Source: Salarias fasciatus
Taxonomy: Eukaryota; Chordata; Actinopteri; Blenniiformes; Blenniidae
Assembly: GCF_902148845.1 (NCBI RefSeq)
Contig: NC_043754.1
Coordinates: forward strand, 25,152,431 to 25,216,430
Length of the DNA: 64,000 bases
Reading direction: 5' to 3'
In this document: positions 60,101-64,000 of the stretch, piece after piece
Layout: every line of letters starts with the position of its first letter
Position numbering within the stretch: position 1 is the first letter of the stretch
Position numbers and translations under genes: made by a program
Notes under the pieces: model-generated
What the model was told of the DNA's origin: nothing
What the model saw: only the letters and a program-made list of their open reading frames with translations
The model's database searches: none

Positions 60101-60950
60101 TCCACGAAGTCCACAACACCAATCATCCCTAATGTAACACAGACACGTGTCTGATGGAGGAAATCAGCCATCTGGGCAGAATCAGCCGCGGCTCGGCCTC
60201 AGTGCTGCACGGCCCTGCTGGACCACGGGAAGCGCTGACGGTCGGATGTGTGGTTCTGGCCCCGAAGCTGTTCCTCCCTAATCCGCTTGATTTCCTCTAT
60301 ATTTGTACTGCTGATGTCCAGAACAAACCAGCAGCTGTATGCGTGCCTTGGGGGGGCAGATAAAACAAGCGGAGAGGATACAGCGTCCTGCGGTGCTGCT
60401 ATTTTACTCAGGATGAGTCAAAAACTAATAAAACTAATCAAAAGAACTTATAAAAACTAAACAACAAATGAAAAAGAAATCAAACAGTTAGGGTAAAAAT
60501 GCTTGATGACAAGTTGTTGTTATTGCAAATCCAGCTGAGCACTTCCAATGTTTTTTTGAAAACACAGCTAGCAAAGCAAAAGACTAAATCTCTGCTCTCT
60601 GTGATATTAATAGTGTCAGGTGACAAAATCAGTCACAACGAAATACAGTCAGAAACACATTTTCCCGATGGAGAAAAGAAACCCGAACGCCGCAGAAGCA
60701 AAGGAAACTGATGAGAAGGTGTCCTCCTGTACCTCCTCCATCCAGTCGCTCCTTTACGCTTCCCTGTGCTATGGAGACGTTAACATTATTAAAAATGGCA
60801 GTAATGAGGTTTGCTGCCCGACACGGTTATTTCCAGATTGAAAAAAATATAAACTGAAGCTCTTTATGAATCGGGGATGAGGTCCCCAGCAGAGCCCCGC
60901 TATCAAACGACTGCAAGTTCCAGGCTGATGAAAGGACCGCAGGTCTGCCT
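57174..60950. other. Single-copy intergenic region
   Basis: No coding sequence recognised. A GC cluster (CGCCGCCGCGCCGCGCC) lies near 58478-58500. 59195-59460 has long stretches without repeats, typical of conserved non-coding DNA, but I cannot test that. Confidence 0.4.

Positions 60951-60953
<3 letters not shown>

Positions 60954-61012
<59 letters not shown>
60954..61012. repeat. (GT)n microsatellite, 59 bp
   Basis: Uninterrupted GT units in single-copy DNA. Confidence 0.97.
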
Positions 61013-61013
<1 letters not shown>

Positions 61014-61249
61014 CTCTGACTTAATCAAAGTGGGAGAGTTCTCCTTTGATCAGAGCGTGTGGCATTTCGTTTTCAGATCCGCGCTAGATGTGTCAGGTTG
61101 AACAGCGACTCGGCGGCGATGAGCGGAAACACGCTCTCGCCGGGAACAGAAGCGTTTGATGTTACCATTTACTGTTTTTTTTGTTCTCGGGCATGAACAT
61201 GGCAAACATTTGCACCTGCAAAACTCCCTCTGACAGGCCCTTGATGAAT

Positions 61250-61312
61250 GAGGGGGAGGAAGGGGAGGGTAATGGGGGGATCGGGGGGGTTGGGGGGATG
61301 GGGCTGGAATTC
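61250..61312 (+). other. G-rich tract, potential G-quadruplex
   Basis: Purine-rich strand with repeated runs of four to eight G separated by short spacers. Confidence 0.5.
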
Positions 61313-61359
61313 TGCAGTCTTATGGGGTTTTGGAATCTGGTGGTTGCGTCACTATTCAT

Positions 61360-61660
61360 TAAGGTTCATTTAGGCCTCGTTTCAAGTGAAAACGGATCGA
61401 TTTTGCATTTTCAACTGCATTTTGAAAATGACGCCTGTTTACACGGAAACAGCAGAATGACTGAAAATGTAGTTTCCCTGTGGGGCCACTAGCTGGTGCT
61501 GTTGGTTGTGTTTTTGCGGGAGAACTAGTTACTATGGCTGTGGTGTGCCATGACGAGTAGCAGTGTTTCTGCCTTCAGTTTCCAGAAAGTCTCGTTTCTC
61601 CCGTCTCCACGGCGACAGAGATCAAGTTTTTTCAAAAAGTTCCACCGTCAGTGGCTCCAG
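61360..61660. repeat. Dispersed repeat family, copy C
   Basis: Carries GCCACTAGCTGGTGCTGTTG (compare 27938-27960) and GTTTACACGGAAACAGCAGA, similar to the opening of copy A. Degenerate. Confidence 0.45.
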
Positions 61661-61685
61661 GCACACTTGTGTAAATCAAAGCTCC

Positions 61686-61735
61686 TCAACCACTGGGCCA
61701 CAGACCGCTACCCGTCCACGGATCATCTGGTTTAA
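61686..61735. mobile_element. hAT-like terminal fragment of a second type
   Basis: CAACCACTGGGCCACAGACC then GCTACCCGTCCACGGATCAT resembles the common fish hAT end that reads CTCAACCACTGGGCCGCGGAC. Only a fragment. Confidence 0.45.
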
Positions 61736-61754
61736 CTTGAAAATATACATTTAA

Positions 61755-63340
61755 TTTTCCTTTCCTTTTTCTGAGATTTGATTTTGTTCACATCTTTGTA
61801 TTTTTTCTTGATGCCAACTAATACCGCCTCGTCCTCTGCACAGTTTCAGCCACAGATTGAACCTGCAGACCGGAGAGTTCCTCACTCATCTGATCACAGC
61901 GCTCAGATGTGCACGGCGGCCGTTCCCTCTTCAACATCTCTTATGCTAATCATTTGCCAGCGTTGGGAGAGCCATGTCGCTTCAGGTCCAGCTTAACGAG
62001 CTGCTGGGGTCCGGGTCAAACCCATCCGGCTCCTCAGATGATGATCGGCTCGGCGTTGAACCGTCTTGGGCTGCCAGAAGTCATTTCCAGGGGTGTGTCT
62101 GAGCGGCGCCGGATTCTGTAGTCCATCACAGTGGATTCACACGCTGCCTGCTTCCTCATTAGGGCAGATTCACAAAGGCATTAGTTTCCAGAGAACGTCT
62201 CCAGTAGTTTTCCTCGTCTTTTGAAATTCAATCGGTGACAATCTCCAGAAGAGGATCATGCATGTGTCGGCCTTCAGAGTCATACAGACACTTCTACAGA
62301 AGTAAATGGACGAAGGACATTAAGTTGCATTAATCCTCTTGGGTTCACAGTGTTGATGGAAACAGCAGATTGTTTAACGGGAATGTTTCTGCAATGACAG
62401 GTAAAAAAGGAATGATTTTAATTATTTTCTGGTAAATTTCTTTCTTATTGTACCTTTAAGTATCGAACAGACATCTGTTTCCTGACTGACTGATCGCTGC
62501 CATTCTGAGAGGCTTTCTCTACATTTATATTGTGTCCTGCAGCTGCAGGAAACACATCCATATTTCTGACGTCTTTACTGGAGAAAACATTTAAAAAGCA
62601 GCAGTAAATGAGTCTCCTTATGTTCCTCCAGCTGCGCCTGACACACATCAGGCTCCAAACGTCCAGGACTTCCCGTGAGGTGTTCAGTGACTGGGAGGGT
62701 TCCCGTCTGATTCCTGCCTGGAGGACCTCCTTCAGAGGGATGCAGCATCTGGAGGCAGCAGCCTCAGTATCCTGATCTCTGGAGTCTCTTTGCGTCTGCG
62801 TGGCGCTCCGCTCTTGGCCATCCGTCGGTGAGCCTCATCCGTTTATTTCCATCCTCGTCATTGGTTGGAGGCGTGATGATGAGTCAGGACTGGATGAGCT
62901 CGGCGTCAGTCTGCGAGCGTCGAGCCGGCGCGCCTCGACACCTGCCCGCATTAACACGGATGCTGTGCGTTGAGCATATGGTGGCGAGGTAAACACCAGC
63001 TCGCACGCCTCGTGACTCCCTGCAGGTGCTGCTTATTGCTGCAGAGCTCGAAACCCGCCAGATGCCATGTGAGTCCTGCCCAATGAGGCACTTCACTTTT
63101 TTTTAAAGGGGTCTTGCTGTTGCTACGCTGTATGAAGAGGATGTGGGTGGATTTATTTGGAGTCACGCTACACACATGTACAAAAGAAACTGTTAAAACA
63201 CCTGAGAAGTGCTTGTTGTGCGCTCACTTGCGTATCGGTCGGCTCTGAGCTGTACCCCCCCACCCCCCACCCCGGAGAGTTAAACCACCTGGCCTTGTCT
63301 CTCCCTGTGCACATGCCCTTTAAAAAGCCACTCAGCACTC
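61755..63340. other. Single-copy intergenic region
   Basis: No gene, array or transposon end recognised. Confidence 0.35.
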
Positions 63341-63345
63341 CACAG

Positions 63346-63346
<1 letters not shown>

Positions 63347-63379
<33 letters not shown>
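63347..63379. repeat. (CT)n microsatellite directly before an acceptor-like CACAG
   Basis: About 16 CT units ending in CCACAG, so it looks like an exaggerated polypyrimidine tract. Confidence 0.9.
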
Positions 63380-63381
<2 letters not shown>

Positions 63382-63664
63382 CAGGAAAACACTTCACAGT
63401 GTGATCGAGGAGGAAAACCCGTCTCAGGGTGAGACCTGCAGTGCTGCTGATCATTGATCCACTCACACTTTCTTTAAAAACCCAGTTTCTATGAGTTTCA
63501 GGAAACACCGGGGGCTCTGAGTGCTGCCTGAGCTGGTGTGTTCTGCTTCATTGTGAGGTTTCCTGGAAGCAATCTGGGTTGACGTTAAACAAAGATGTCC
63601 AGGAAGCTCTCATGAAGTTTATTTATCCCTCAACACTGAGAATAACTCTTAACCTAAACTGTAG

Positions 63665-63770
63665 CACATGTAAAAGAAACATGCTCCGCGTAGCATCTCT
63701 TTCGCGATGCTGATGACACCCTGTTCTATCCATCCCCATCGAGTGAAACCATTGAAAACTGACACAATAA
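63665..63770 (+). repeat. LINE reverse-transcriptase relic (catalytic box)
   Basis: One frame reads DADDTLFYPSPSS, a decayed form of the YADDTQLYLS catalytic box of L2/Rex1-type LINE reverse transcriptases. Flanking codons no longer keep one frame. Short and old. Confidence 0.5.
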
Positions 63771-64000
63771 CTGTGTCAGTAAAATTATGAATATAATTTT
63801 TTTTTAATAAAAGGAGCAAAGACGACACAGCCTAGAGGAGCAAAGGACGTTTGATAAGATGCTGTTTCGTGTCAGTCGCTGTGGCTTATTTAAAAAACTC
63901 ATCAGCCAGCAAACTGAGCCAGACTCGAAGTGAAAAGAAATCACGAAAATATCTGCTACAAGATGTGGAAAAGTCAATAAAAAGCAGCCAGATAAAAGAC

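Noticed and set aside
57174-63340. The 5' end of GALNT10, expected by human synteny
   Set aside because: No signal-anchor exon or glycosyltransferase motif could be read on either strand.

Overview
The window is vertebrate nuclear DNA, almost certainly from a teleost fish, probably a percomorph. It has short GT-AG introns, GC-rich third codon positions, long TG/CA microsatellites and several dispersed repeats typical of fish. Two runs of N (100 bases at 29212-29311 and 500 bases at 44991-45490) show that it is a scaffold built from at least three contigs.

There are four different protein-coding genes, each present twice. In the first set they are the 3' part of GEMIN5 (+, 1-3008), CNOT8 (-, 4150-5421 plus a non-coding first exon near 7.3 kb), FAM114A2 (-, 9381-12652, first exon near 13.4 kb) and MFAP3 (+, 15218-16869, first exon near 14.4 kb). 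All four have human orthologues on 5q33.2, where CNOT8 and GEMIN5 are also convergent and FAM114A2 and MFAP3 are also divergent. The gene identities were made by reading the spliced proteins; every exon junction given for the first set keeps frame and uses GT-AG sites.

From 17.5 to 29.2 kb there is no recognisable gene. That stretch holds repeats: hAT-like ends, two copies of a TTAA-flanked foldback element, long TG tracts, and a degenerate repeat family built around motifs such as CACTAGTTGGTGCTGTTGG.

From 29312 to 57173 the sequence repeats 1693-29211 in the same order and orientation, with near identity across introns, intergenic DNA and repeats. Most differences are small deletions, they cluster next to the N gaps, and the first copy is open in all four genes while the second is frameshifted in all four. 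The simplest reading is an unmerged contig overlap or unpurged haplotype, not a real tandem duplication. The 500-N gap matches zero missing bases in the other copy. The single-copy ends are 1-1692 (with a large minisatellite in a GEMIN5 intron) and 57174-64000 (no confident gene).

The genes do unrelated housekeeping jobs (snRNP assembly and translation control, mRNA deadenylation, Golgi trafficking, a membrane Ig protein) and are linked only by conserved synteny. I found no convincing new biological system. The observations most worth checking are the assembly duplication, the foldback family, a lone minisatellite monomer in a second gene, and a telomere-like repeat inside a short inverted-repeat element.
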